Origin: Chromobotia macracanthus | Taxonomy: Eukaryota > Chordata > Actinopteri > Cypriniformes > Botiidae | Reading direction: 5' to 3' | DNA length: 64,000 bases | Assembly: GCA_036877525.1 (NCBI GenBank) | Contig: JAZGTH010000040.1 | Location: 682,001 to 746,000 of the forward strand | In this document: positions 13,421 to 26,600 of the stretch, one piece after another | Position numbering within the stretch: position 1 is the stretch's first letter | Layout of the letters: every line of letters starts with the position of its first letter | Notes under the pieces: model-generated | Databases searched by the model: none | What the model saw: only the letters and a program-made list of their open reading frames with translations | Told to the model about the DNA's origin: nothing | Position numbers and translations under genes: made by a program

Positions 13421-14598
13421 TAGTTGGGTACTGAAGTTGACCAGCTTAACCAATTTGTTGCAACCAACAGTACAGAGGTTTAATGCCGTTACAGCCCTTA
13501 GCATGCTTGCACACTAGAGGTTGGGCATTTATTGCAAGAGAATTGTTGCATCACACAAACATAAGAGTTAGAGCGAGAGTTGGCAAAAATTACATCATGG
13601 GAGGGACACACCCATCTGACAGAGACATCATCTGACCAGAATCTCAGATAGCCGGGTGTTATGTCAAATCTTAACCTTTGTTGTCACATTGAAAAAACAT
13701 AACACTCAGTGTTGAGTATTTTTCTTGCTGTCATTGCCTGATGTTTCACAATAACTATTTTAAAAAACTGCTTTATTCTAAAATCTATTTGTATTTGTTG
13801 CGCATGTTGCCCATTTGCATCTCCTAAACGAAATGGTCAATTCACTGTTTAGACGGCATAGAAAATTTCTCAGGCACAAGTTTTCTGGGAGTTATTTTGC
13901 TGTCTTTGCGTGTTGCACTTTAGCTACAGCCAAAAGACATTTCATTTTAGAAGTCTATTTTGTTGTTTTTGCTTGATTTCACAGTGGTCTGCCTCTTCCT
14001 CGAACATACCCTAAAATATATGGTACACATTCCCATCTCTCAAATGTTCTATCAAAGTTTCTGTAGTGAGTTTATGCTCTTACTCAGAAGATTAGATTTA
14101 GACAGAAGTTACATATTCTTTTTTTGTGCACTTTTTTTCTGTTGAAAGAAATGTCACAAACGCAAATGATCAAAAGAACCAATCCCTACAGATCACAGTT
14201 TGGCTTAAGCACCTGCCTTTAAAAGCAGAAGAGCCCAGCTGTGGTCCTGCCAGCATTATTTGGACTGTTGTCAACTGTCCCAGGAGGGAGGAGGAGAAGA
14301 AAGAGTGAAAGCACATGTTGAGAAGAAGGAATCAGAATAAAGTCAAATTAAGGTTTTTTTCAAAGACTGCACAGCAGGTTCTTCGGGTTGTGGAGTTTGG
14401 CGAAGGCCACCGTGCTGGTGTGTGGCTTGAAGAGGGAGCCCTTATCTCTGTCAGATTCACCACCATGCCTGATGGTGTGAGGAATTAATAGCTGTCATCA
14501 CACGAGGCCCCCTCAAGAGAACTATTTAGTGCTTATCATGAGAGAGTTGTAGCATTGCAAAACAGTTAAAGGCAGCTAACCTTTTGCATTGTTTTTAT

Positions 14599-14741
14599 TT
14601 TACCTATTTATGTACATTAAGACAGTTATATCTAAAGGGACTTAAATCAAGCTATACATTTTCACGACATGCATACCCTGGAAATCGAACCCATGACCTT
14701 GGCATAACTAGCGTCATGCTCTGTCTGTAGAGCTACAGGAC
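14599..14741 (-). repeat. tRNA-derived fish SINE
   Basis: Read on the minus strand, a tRNA-like head with a B box (GGTTCGATTTCC, complement of 14680-14691) is preceded by TGTAGCTCTACAGACAGAGC, an A-box-like segment. A body follows whose plus-strand end (acattaagacagttatatct, then aaagggactta) matches the fish SINE core 'gcagacgcttttatccaaagcgactta'. The copy is diverged, so old. Confidence 0.65.
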
Positions 14742-16637
14742 GACTCATGTTTCTTAGCTGCTTTTTCCTCTAAGCAAATCATTTTTTCTGTTTTGTTGTT
14801 TTTCTTTTTCTTGTCAACCCTCCCTTTATGACAGGCATACACACACTCTTTATTTTCCTCTCTGCTTACTAGAGTATGCTTCTCTTCCAAGTAGTGGGCT
14901 AAGAGAAGTGTGTGTGTTGACAGCACTCTGCTGGCCTACAGATTGGTCATTGGATTTCAATCTGGTTTCAATGAGAAATCCCCTGTTCTCCGTGTCTACA
15001 AGTTTCTAAAACAACAAAGCAAAACTGGGAAACTGAAAGGTCATTTTTATAGCCCATAGAATGATAGAAGATTCTCGTAGTTGGTGATAAATTTTGACAG
15101 AGAAACCCAGCAGTTCTATGATCTAGGTCAGGGATTTTATGATTGCAATGGTTGTTTTTTGTGCACGTATGTGCGGTTAACTGCATTACATCATGCCTGA
15201 AAAGTCAGCCATCCTGGAAATATGAAGCTGTAGGAAGTGCTTTATTAATCCATGGGTAATCCAGCATGCTGTGCACACAAACCCAGTGAGATTATAATCT
15301 TTGAGAAGCGGCCTGGCTGTTTCTGATGTACATGCTTTGAGTCATTTTGAGTCAATTTGAGGGTTGTCTTTGTTTGTTACTGAAAATAACTACTGTTGTG
15401 TAGTAGTGGTCAACCAGATGGTTTTTAAACGGTGTTACTAATATTTAGGGGACAAAGGGTTATTTTGTGCTTTAATGCTGAGCACAGGTTAGGAGTGTTC
15501 TTAGGCACAACATATAGCCAGCTGTGGTAAAATCACTTTACTGTGGACATGTGCAGCATAGCAACTTGGCCAATTATTAACATGATATTTTAAACTGCTC
15601 CAAAGATCACATTTTTATGCTAGCAAATTTGGTTTAATCAAATTGATTGTGTAAAACTGTCCATTATCTGCTGACAAGACTTCTGAACAGTCAACTTCTG
15701 TTAATCACCAAGCAGGCACAGTTAATACTGACAATCTTAAAATGGTCAAACATTTGCTAATCAATTGGATGATTTTTAAGCCTATTACTTATCACACACA
15801 GCATGTATAGCGTGTAGGTTAATGTGATTGAAACATCTCACAAATATAAAGCCATTGTGGGTTATGAAGAATGTAGCAGCTTTAATGTCTTTATGGCAGG
15901 ATAAACTGTTATTGCTTTTATCAGCACAGTCATACATCTCTGGTGAGCTCTTAAATCGAGTCTATCACAGACACGTGCACTCAAACTGAATCTGTTGCTA
16001 CATTGCACCTGACCGACTGACAGAACTCTGCATACTTGCATTTTAATTAGCATCATTGTTGTTTAATTTCTTTCTTCACATTAGTTTATGGGTTTTTTTC
16101 CCCCTTGTCTTCAACTATACAGCAGTTCGGCAGAATTACAGTAATTACTCTTGAAAACAGCCGTGTTACAATTAATACACATTTAATATTTATGGCATAA
16201 ACATCTGGATTACGGCATGTCCCATTTGTATTTGCAATGTTTAGCAATTACAATGTCATAGTAGGATTAATTAGATAGTTGGAGTGCATGTGTATATTCT
16301 GGCTTGAATTTGAAAATGATGGGCTGATATTAGATTACACGTTTAAGATGAATAACAGATGAATAGCGATCAGAGGCAGATCGATTGGTGCATTCTTAAA
16401 AGATATAAAGAATGTATCATATGTCTACAGAGGTTTTCTGACATCCTGGACTGTACACATTAGACCTAGTGGATCAGTACTGTAGAGACTTTATGGCAGA
16501 GGAAAAACACATTTATTCTTCAGTCAGTCTGTTTGGGAAATAGAGAATACTGTCTCTTCCCCTCCCTGTTCTTTCCAGCTAAATATTTTATACATCTTCA
16601 TGCCCCTTTGTTCATCCTCCCATTCCTGTACAACACA

Positions 16638-16640
16638 CTC

Positions 16641-16688
<48 letters not shown>

Positions 16689-16693
16689 CTCTC
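16638..16693 (+). repeat. (CT)n microsatellite
   Basis: A CT dinucleotide run, almost perfect, with small interruptions at 16643 and at about 16685. Confidence 0.97.
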
Positions 16694-19600
16694 GCTTTCT
16701 CCATTGCAGCATTAGAATCTCCCTAAGCAGGAAGTGTTGTACGCGCTAAGGCCCTGTGCCCCCTAGCAGTGCTCTAATGGAGTCCAGGTCTCAAGAGAGC
16801 AATAAGGGGTGGGGGAAAATGGATGGGTAAACTGTCTGCTCTTATGACCATATTAGTGCTGATTCGGTTGGAGAAATGGGTTTTCAAGGAGCATCATTTA
16901 AACTAACCCGTGTTTTCTTGGCCACCGCCTTGCTTTGTCATGATACCCAGTTTGCTGGGCCGTAATTCTTTTATTAAACATGGCATTGACGAAGACAGGC
17001 CAGAAATGGAAAGGGCCTCGGAACCCAAAATAGCCTCTCATTTTCAATGCTGCATGGACTTTGACTTGAGTAAAGATAACCGAATTGAGGAGTCGAAAAC
17101 CAATGGCTGAGCCAATATTTCAACTAACACTTTTAGCACTGTGGCACGTCATTAGGAATAATATGAGCTCCAAAGCATTATTATTACTGCATGGTAATAC
17201 TCTCTCATCTTCATTGCTCAAACAATGTACATCACTGATTTGATGTTCAGCAATGTGTTCCATCTTTGCTTTTTTTTGAAGGGAATATAAAACAGCCATT
17301 AATCTGCCTGTGTGTGTGTGTGCGTGCTTGTGCTTGTTTGCAGCTTGTACATCTGATTATTATGTGTGTGTGGGTCTGTTTGGACAGGCGTCTTCACAGT
17401 AGTTTGACAGGAAACAAATTGTAGTTTTTATTTCTGTTTATATTAATTATAGTCCTATAAATCACTTTTGTCTGCAACATTTTATTGTTCTGAGTCCCAT
17501 TCAAAGAGGCTGTATTGTTGTTCTTCAGTTTGATTGTGTTGGCTACTGAGTTGCCACTTATATACTCAGCTGACAATGGCCATTTTACAGATAATATGAT
17601 GTCTGGACTTGGAAAAACTTGAAAGCGTGCATTTTGTTTTTTTTATTTGATTAGAAATACCATGTGCACCTTTGGGGCCATGCCAAAATGACTGGCATTG
17701 TTTGCCTCCAGCACGTGTTTTAGTTGCTGGTCTCCAAAATGGGTTGCTGTTGTGTTGTATTGCTCTTTAGCTAGCTTCTTAACTAGCATGGTCAGTCAGC
17801 TTACCCAAAATGACCATGCTGAGTGACCACCTACACCTGCTGGTGAATACCATCACTACACTAATCTAAGTCTTATCAGCAAAAAGATATGTCTGGTTTT
17901 TTTATTCATCCATTTTGTCTCTGTTTTCTTAACTTGTATTGGTTTTCTCCGTTTACATTTTCCCTGTCTTCCCTGTCTTTTCCTGTCAAAGGATTGGTCA
18001 GGAAACCTCTGTAGTACAAATGGCTGGTGTCATGTCTGTAAAAGCAGCATGTCCTGTTCCATTGCAACCGTAACCTTCACATTAAGATCAAAAGGAAACT
18101 GTTAATTCCTGCAAAGCTTAACACAGTACCTCTATTACTCAGACCCGTGTGGATCCCCTATCTTACTCTTATAGCTTCTGTGTGATCTTGGCACTCATAG
18201 CTTAGGTGTAGGTCATGCCTGAGGACTGAGGCTGAAAAAATTTGATCAATTTTAATGACTGCCTGAAGCTGAGAAAACAGTAAGAGTTCAAACATTTGAC
18301 GGCCTCTTAAAAACTAAACTGCCCTTTAATGAAGTCTTGGAATGCTAAAGCCTTCCAGTTGTCCCCTTTCAGTGAATTGGAGGCATGTAGCCCCTGCTAA
18401 CCACCTTTAATAGCATGGACGAACTTGCCCTGTCCGCCACCACATGCTGTGAATGTGTTTGTGGGTTACAAGGGAAGGGCTGGTTTTTGTTTTGCTGTTT
18501 GTACCTCAACACCCTTGTCCACACTTTAACTAGTTATGCAGGCTGTAAATGAGGACAAGACTGGGCATATCCTCATCCATTAGTGGGCGTGAAACAACAG
18601 GAACAGTGAAGAAATTATGCCTTCAATCCATCAAGCTTCATTCAAGCTTGTCCTGTCCAAATATAGTCATGGATGGTTGTAAAGGCATGCAACTTCGTAC
18701 ATAAACATATTAGGTGTGATTCACATTATTTTGTGTATCAGAAAATAATTTTATTTGAATTATAGTTAGCAATCATTTGGTTGAGATGGGATGTGGATTT
18801 CGTCCATGCGATTAAGTATATAAAAATGAATGGAGGGTTGTTTTTCTCTTAAATTGTCTATTAATATGCATGACTTAGATATAAGTTTAGTTTCTCTAGC
18901 ACCACTTATAAAAATAGACACAAATGCAGCAGGTGACGACAAAATTTTGTCTTACAAGTGTGTTTTTGCATGTGTAGTTAAGTAGACTTTACTTCTGTTA
19001 TTGACAATGTTATATGTGAAGCAGTTTTCAGCTGAAATTCTATTAGCTTGTACTAGCAGTCTGTCTGCATGTTCGTAATGTCTGACTCTGGTTTGTTTGT
19101 TGCTGCATTAGCTCATGGGATGAAACTGTTTGGTCTGCCAAGGCTTTGGCCTCATGTTTGGCAGTTGTAAACTCTCCTCTCATTCATGGCACTAATAGCC
19201 TGTTGAACATGAAGACCAGGCAAGACATGGAAATACACAGCTGGGACAGATCAAACAGATGTGTTCCTTGTGCAAGCGGCCTTGTGGGCATTACAGAGAG
19301 CCAGATACTCGAGAGTTGAGCAATAATAAGCATTTTCTTAATTAGACCAATGACTTTCAAATTTGGTCTTTAATCAGCAAGCACGACACAGCTTGGCGAC
19401 CTAACAGAATGACTACACTGATTTTTTCACCACCTGGCTGTGTGTGTCTGTCTATCTGTTAACGACATGTGGGTCATAGCTGTTCTGTGGTCAGGCAGCT
19501 TCTGTGGTTCTATGTTAATGTTTTTTGAAGTGTTCCTCTGCTAGAATGTGTATTGAACATTGTTAGATCTTATCCTCTTGGTTGTTACATCTTGGATGAT

Positions 19601-22488
19601 TTTAATATGGAAAGCATTACGACAGGACCTACAGCCACCTGTTCTTCATCATAATTACATAATTACATGCCCTCTACCAGTGTGAATGACATAATTACTC
19701 TCTCATAGCTTACTAACTGGTGTCCGCATCTCATGGCCTCTATTCACAGGCAATCCACATCTTCATCATAATGGACCACAAGAGACACGAGATGGCCATT
19801 TTGATGTACTCCAGCACACAGATAAATCAACCACAAATGTTGTGTTTTTAAGACTGTCAAGTTAAGAAATGGTAGATGAGCAGTTTGGGACTATAGTGAG
19901 CTGTAGAAACATATGCATTCCTGTCTCTGCTCCGTAATCTTGAGCAGTGCAGGTTTGATAATCAACACAAAATGGAGATTATGTTCTATAATGTAATCTG
20001 TTAGATTACGGGGGTGGGTTGATGAACACTAAGCCAGGACACCCTTAGCACTGCATTGCTCAGCGGATCTCCACCTTGTTTTGACTGCTGTATAATGGAC
20101 TTAACAGGCCTCTTTTTACTCTTTTCTTGGTAAGCCAGCGTGGCTAACTTTTTGTGTTTTCTTAATGGCAAGTACCCATTGATTTCCAGCTAACCACACA
20201 GCAACAGAAATGTGCCAAAAAGGTTTTTGAGAGCACAAAATGAATAAAGCATGACTCCTCTGGTCTAATCGCCAATTTGGCAATGACCTACAAGCCAGGG
20301 GCCAAATGTCTGAGACCTTATTCCTGTCCGATTTCAAATGCAATGTTGAAATTCTGACATGTTTTGTGATTTCAGGAATGCTAGTTCTGTACATGAAAGC
20401 TCTTCTGCCAAAGCGAATTCGCCTCAGTGGTGTCATTACATTTGGCCCATACCGTGACAGTGACATCTAAAACTGCAATCATGTGTCACTTGTGATTGCA
20501 AGATGTGGCACTTTGAGACTCTCTGTCAGCACATTACCTGGTCTTGCCTCACAGGTGCTGCTGTTGATATGGGAGATCTGTTGCATTTCATGTTCTGTAA
20601 TGTCTGTCGTTGGTGCAGCCCAAAGCCGTTCTGTTTCCTTAGATGATACTTGCTATGATTAGCAATTCATCCCAAATCATCTATTATCATCTATTATCTT
20701 ATTTTATCAGTTTGTGTGTTTGGAATCCAACCCATGACATTGAACTTCTGGAACATTATTAGCAGAGATGTGCAAAACTATGTATTTTCAAATGAATGAT
20801 GGGTTGCCTGAGTGTCTAGTTGGCTTATCTATCTTAAATGAAGCCCTGTATAATTAAGCTAGTTTTGGGAACACCCAATCTTACTAATTTTTTAGGGGAC
20901 AGTTACATAAGACACACATTTAAAAACAGCAATGAAAGAATCTAAAAGACCCCTGAAAGTTCTTTTTATGATTTTTTTTTACCTTGAAAAGCTATATTTA
21001 AAAGTCCCAAAAAATAAATTAACCTCACTAATCAACCAGTGAGTAAATGATTGCTCTAATATTATGACCATCCCCAAACAATAGTAATTGCAGTGTGTGT
21101 TTCTTAAAGTAAAAAAATACAAGGGTGAGGATACTTGATAATCTTTCCCTACATTCTGTAATTATAGCTACAGAATCTTGGAAATGGTGTAGGTTCTTGT
21201 CTCCTGTGATCCCTTGCCATATATTGTCTAGAGGGGTCTGGTCCTTAAGCCATAACCCTTTACTTCCAGTATATACACAACTTATACATTATACATTTCC
21301 TCAAAATGACTGTTTAACTTCTTGAATTTTATTTTAATTCAATGAATCAATCTGTTTGAAATGGCAATGGAGTTGTTCGTTTTTATTACCAGATCCTTTT
21401 GAAAATGATTTTTGAGAATGTGGAAAGCGGCCAATATGAAGTGCTGCCTATTAAGGACCATTTGGGTTTCCCCGGTTGCCTAATTAACAACTGTAGCACT
21501 GAAGTGCTTATCACAGCTTTCATCTGTGTGTGTGCTTGTTTGTGTTTGGGGATTTGTATGTGATGTCTTGTAGGACTGATTGTGGCATATAAACATATAC
21601 CAGACTAGATGTTGCACAAATTCTTTAACTTCACAGAAGTATCATGATATTAATCTACAATACTTTTTATATGCATTTGCACACAAACCTCAAGGGTCAC
21701 TGGCATCAAAGCCTAACTGCATTCTTTTGGATGCTGAAACAACTTTTTATAGCTTGTCACTGTAACATTTTAGCTGTTGAAATATTAACATTAATATTAA
21801 AATTAAAATAACGGTACCGAAACATTTCACTCAACATTTCACTTTATTGCGTTATTTTCAAAGAATGAAGTAAAATGGTTAGCAATAAAAACATGTACAA
21901 TAAAACAAATTTAGTTATTGCATTTAATATATAATAAGCAAATGTCACTGTCGTAGGTTGACCAAGAAGCAGACCTGTAATTAAAATGGGCTGTGCAGTC
22001 TCTCTTTTTTTGAAGACCTACCCTACCTTTGTGTTCATATTTGATTGTAAGGGCTTATTTAAACTGCTAAAATTATCCAGCAGTGAGAGGTGGTCTGCTG
22101 TCCCTGTCAATGTTTTCCTTTGATTAATATTAATAACATACAATAGACATTGGCATTTGCCTAAGGCACAAATCCCCTATTTTGACGTGTCCAATTTTTC
22201 TTTTATTCCACCTGTTTACATTTGCTTAAGACATAACTAACTGTTTAAACATTAATGCCGGGCCAAGATAGGAATTTTTTGACATCAGTTATCATTCTGT
22301 TACCAAACTGAGTCTGTATTACCAATACTACCAATTCCAATGTAGAATGTTTCTTTCTGTTTAACATGCCTAGTTATGTGAGATCAAAATGTGAAATTGA
22401 TTTAGGTTGTTATTTGGTCTGCTGAAAGTATATCTTTCAAGGTATTTTTCTTAATGTAATGTGCTTAATTTTTGCTTCTCTCTTTCAG

Positions 22489-22865
22489 GGTCAAATCCAG
22501 GCTGGCCAAACCTGAAACCTACAGTGTTACTGTTGTTAGGAGCCCCTAAAGAGAGGAGATGGGCTGGAATGTTACCATCTACAGCACACCCACCTAAATC
22601 TACAGTGCCTCTTTTCCCCCCACCCTTAAGCCCCTTTCCCCTATTCCACTTCTAAATCTTTACCAAACTCATGGATGGACAAATGTCTCTGGATTAAAAT
22701 TTGTCAGTTGAGGCCATTGGACATATTGGCCCTGCATGAAACCTTAAAGCATCTTTTTGCATCTTCAGAAATTCATTTTTGACCTGTAAACACTTGGATG
22801 GAATATCAGCCCAGCAGCTTTCAGACTAAAGCTTCTGGGAATGGCAAGATGAGCGCTGTCATACG
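22489..22865 (+). other. arhgap35: arhgap35 5' UTR part of the first coding exon
   Basis: A strong acceptor (tgcttctctctttcag) ends at 22488, and no in-frame coding sequence upstream fits p190. So this 377-nt segment is 5' UTR spliced to at least one upstream non-coding exon. It contains several upstream ATGs. Short uORFs start at 22559 (12 codons), 22570 (about 28 codons), 22671 and near 22736, and the last starts at 22798 and overlaps the main start. Such a leader usually lowers translation of the main ORF. The distal exon and promoter were not found and may lie left of the window. Confidence 0.75.
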
Positions 22866-22869
22866 ATGA
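22798..22869 (+). promoter_or_regulatory. upstream ORF overlapping the arhgap35 start codon
   Basis: ATG at 22798 opens a 23-codon frame (MEYQPSSFQTK..., with an internal ATG at 22849). It terminates at TGA 22867-22869, which overlaps the main ATG at 22866 in an ATGA arrangement. Ribosomes translating this uORF finish exactly on the main initiation site, which also offers two further in-frame ATGs at 22869 and 22872. The layout is seen directly; a role in translational control is inferred. Confidence 0.6.
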
Positions 22870-25800
22870 TGATGGCAAAAAAACAAGATGCCCGGGCACC
22901 AACCTACAACCTTGTTGTGATAGGTTTGTCCGGGACTGAGAAGGAGAAGGGGCAATGCGGAGTGGGCAAGTCTTGCCTTTGTAATCGCTTTGTCCGCCCC
23001 AGTGCTGATGGTTTTTATTTGGACCACACATCTGTTTTAAGCACAAGTGACTTTGGTGGTAGAGTGGTAAACAATGACCACTTTCTCTTTTGGGGCGAGG
23101 CGGTACGAATGTTGGAGGAGGGGGCTGAGTGCCGAATGCATGTGGTGGAACAAACAGAGTTCATCGATGACCAAACATTCCAGCCACATCGAAGTACTGC
23201 CTTACAGCCCTATATCAAGCGGGCTGCTTCTACCAAACTGGCCTCTGCTGAGAAGCTTATGTATTTCTGTACGGATCAGCTTGGACTAGAACAAGACTTT
23301 GAGCAGAAGCAAATGCCTGAAGGCAAGCTTTTAGTAGATGGATTCTTACTCTGTGTAGATGTGAGTAGGGGTATGAACCGAAACTTTGACGACCAGATGA
23401 AGTTTGTCACCAATCTATATAACCAGCTAGCTAAAACCAAGAAGCCAGTTGTACTTGCCCTGACCAAGTGTGATGAAGGGGTTGAGAGGTACATTAAAGA
23501 CTCTCACACCTTTGCTTTGGCAAAGAAAAACTTGCAGGTTGTTGAGACCTCAGCACGCTCTAATGTTAATGTTGACCTTGCCTTCCTTACCTTGGTGCAG
23601 TTAATAGATAAGAGTCGAGGGAAGCCCAAGATAATTCCATACTTTGAAGCCCTTAAGCAGCAGAGTCAGCAGATAGCATCTGCCAAGGACCGCTATGAAT
23701 GGCTGATCAGCCGCATTGTAAAGAACCATAACGAAACATGGCCCAACATCAACCGCAGAATGCAGACTTCCCCCGAGTACAAAGACTATGTCTTCCTTGA
23801 GGGTACTTCCAAAGCCAAGAAGTTATTTCAGCAACATGTACACAGACTCAAGCTGGAGCACATAGAAAGGCGGCGTAAAATCTATCTCGGCACACTACCA
23901 CAGGCTCTTAACTCGCTGGTGCCAGCCCTGGATGAGATTGATCACCTGAGCTGGTCAGGAGTGCAGAAAGTTCTAGAGACTAAGCGGGAGTTCTCTCATT
24001 GGTTTGTTGTGTTGGATGACACACCATGGGAAACAACACCACACATTGACAACATGAAGGATGAACGCATTCCCCAGGATCTCTTGGAAACCCCAGCAGC
24101 AGAGGTAATCTATGAGAGTCACTTAGAGCACCTGCGTAATGAGCGAAAACGGGCAGAGATGCGATTGGAATTCAAAGAGAAACTTGCCTCCTCACCATTT
24201 ATTACACCTGGCAAACCCTGGGAGGAAGCCCGTAGTTTCATTATGAATGAAGAGTTTTATCAGTGGTTAGAGGAGCCAGAATACCTTGATATCTATAACA
24301 AACACCAGAAGATAATTATTGACCAAGCCAAAGAGGACTTCCAAGAACTGTTACTGGAGTACTCTGAGCTGTTTTATGAGCTGGAAGTTGATGCTAAGCC
24401 CAGTAAAGAAAAAATGAGTGCCATCCAAGAGGTTCTTGGGGAGGAGCAGAGATTTAAAGCCCTCCAAAAGCTTCAGGCTGAGAGAGATGCACTGGTCCTC
24501 AAGCATGTCCATTTTGTATATCACCCTACCAAGGAAACCTGTCCAAATAGTCCTTATTGTGTGGATGGCAAAATTGAGCAACTTTTAGCCCTTCGCTTTC
24601 CCACTCGATATTCATTTGACGGAAACTCAAAATCACAGTTTGGTGAGGGTAAAGTAGAAAGAATTAATCTTGTAATTCTTGGCAAAGATGGACTTGCAAG
24701 AGAGCTAGCAAATGAGATCAGAGCACTGTGCACCAATGATGAACGGTACATGCTAGATGGAAGGACTTATGAACTGGCTCTTCGACCAATAGAGGGCAAT
24801 GTGCGCCTTCCGGTGAACTCTTTTCATACCCCCACTTTTGCCCCACATGGGTGCCTTTGCCTCTACAACTCCAAGGAATCTTTATCCTATGTTGTTGACA
24901 GCATCGAGAAATTACGGGAATCAACAATAAGTCGAAGGGACAGTAGCTTAGTACAGCTTCCCTTGTCTCTTTTATTGGTCACCAAAAGGGGTGTTGGTTC
25001 AGTTGCTGACATTGGGGGTGAAACTGCCCAAAGCCTGATTCAACAAGGTCAGCAAGTGGCTGGAAAATTTCAGAGCAGTTATTTGGAGCCAGCTTCCCCA
25101 GGTGTGGGTTATGGACGTAATATAAATGAAAAGCATTTAAACCAGATTTTAAAAGGTCTTTTAAACACAAGAAAACCCTCACTTAGTCATGGCAGTAGCT
25201 CTCCACCCTTACAGCCTCCACTTGCAGGGTTCAGAGACTCTCAGCAGAGTTTAGAGGCTGACTTACGAATTGTAATGTGTCTCATGTGTGGAGACACTTA
25301 TGATGTTGATCAGCTTCTTTCACCATTCTTGCTGCCCCAGCACTGTAGGCCTTCTTCCAGTCTGTCCAGTGGAACATCAGTGCTGTTGGAGTTAAATGTT
25401 GGTGGCCAAAGGCAAAGCATTGATCTTGCTATACTGTCTTATCATTCATCCTTCTCATTACGTAAAAGCAGATTAGTGCATGGTTACATAGCAGTATACT
25501 CAGCCAAACGAAAGGCTTCCATGGAAACTCTTTGTGCCTTCCTTTGTGAGGTCCAGGACATTATTCCAGTGCAGCTGCTTGCTGTTGCAGAGACTCAGTC
25601 AGAACTTGCAGATTCTGAGGTGGTCCGGGAGCATCTTACCCAAGGGGAGGAATTGGCCAATGAAATTGAGGCCCGCTTTAGTTCTGTGATCTGTGGACCT
25701 GGTGGGGTGGTGGGAGGCTTGCATCGGATAGACCACTTCCAGCCATTCCTCAAAGAGGTAGTAGAAAAAAGAACCATTGTAGAAGCAGCGCACATGTATG

Positions 25801-26600
25801 ACAATGTTGCAGATAATGTCACCAATGAGAATGTTTCTTCACCTCGATGTGGCTCTCCAAGTACCACTTTGCTGGACTCAGAAGATGACATTGAGCCCTC
25901 CCCACCATATCCCACCCTTAGAGATGATGGCACCTTGACTCATGGTGGTTTCAAGCTCCCTGATCTAGAAGGCGATGCATTTTCACTATTCTCTGACATC
26001 ACAACCTTTGAAAACAAGGTTAATAACAAAGTCCCACCTCAGGTGCGACCAAAGCCCAATGTCACCTTTGACATTCCTAAAATCTCAACCTTCAGTTCAT
26101 ATATGGACTTAGGGGTTAACAGGCGCTCATTACCTTCAGTCACCTGGCCACCAGGCAGTGAAGGTGGTTATGATCCTTCTGACTATGCTGAGCCAGTAGA
26201 TGCAGTTGCAAAACCTCGACTCACAGAGGAAGAAACGATATATTCAGTACCACATGATAGCACACAAGGCAAGATCATCACTATTCGCAATGCTAACAAG
26301 AGTCATTCTAATGGTGCTGGCAATGGGTCAGACAGTGAGGCTGATAGCAGTTCATTGGAGCGGAGAAGAAAACTTTCTGCTCTTGGAGTTAAACCTCGGC
26401 TGTATCGTGATCGCTCCAAAAGGCTTGGAAAGTTTAGCAGTTATCGCACAAGCTTCATAGGGAGTGATGATGAGCTTGGAGGCCTCACCAAGACTAAAGA
26501 GGATGAGCTTGGAGCACAGAAAGTGGACAGCTCTTTAAATGAAGAAGGAGAAGACCCAAAGAGGAGAAATATCTTGAAAAGTCTGCGTAGAACTACGAAG
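22866..26600 (+). CDS. arhgap35: arhgap35 coding exon 1 (GTPase, FF domains, pseudo-GTPases, linker)
   Basis: This giant exon encodes residues 1-1245, most of the protein outside the GAP domain. It starts at a run of three ATG codons (22866, 22869, 22872), as in the mammalian protein. It ends at AAG|gtaaac in phase 0. In order it holds the GTPase domain with an intact P-loop and a TKCD-type guanine-recognition motif, then FF domains starting near residue 265 (one has the signature FITPGKPWEEARSF). The pseudo-GTPase region follows, including INLVILGKDGLARELANEI, where the normal P-loop lysine/serine pattern is lost. Then come a serine-rich linker with Y1107 and Y1126 and the basic RRRNILKSLRR-like end. 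One giant exon for this part is typical of p190 genes. If intron 1 were retained, translation would stop after three extra residues (VNF), giving a protein without the GAP domain. Confidence 0.96.

Larger units (their letters stand above)
1..22488. other. non-coding region upstream of the arhgap35 coding exons
   Basis: About 22.5 kb without a convincing coding exon. It is AT-rich and CpG-poor. By inference it is the large intron in the 5' UTR and/or upstream intergenic DNA. Its identifiable contents are listed separately: a TTAA MITE at 6181-6581, a small one at 9470-9633, SINE pieces at 11310 and 14599, MITE-like pieces at 5790 and 13169, and the CT microsatellite at 16638. Compact, GC-richer blocks near 14.2-14.5, 16.7-17.2 and 20.1-20.5 kb look like possible conserved non-coding elements. 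I see no CpG island here that would be a promoter. Confidence 0.6.

Noticed and set aside
17785..17820. 10-bp inverted repeat agcatggtca...tgaccatgct
   Set aside because: A short hairpin within text resembling dispersed fish repeats; no evidence for a functional RNA.
20712..20760. Text resembling a SINE B-box segment (tggaatccaacccatgac)
   Set aside because: Too short, and no body or A box beside it.
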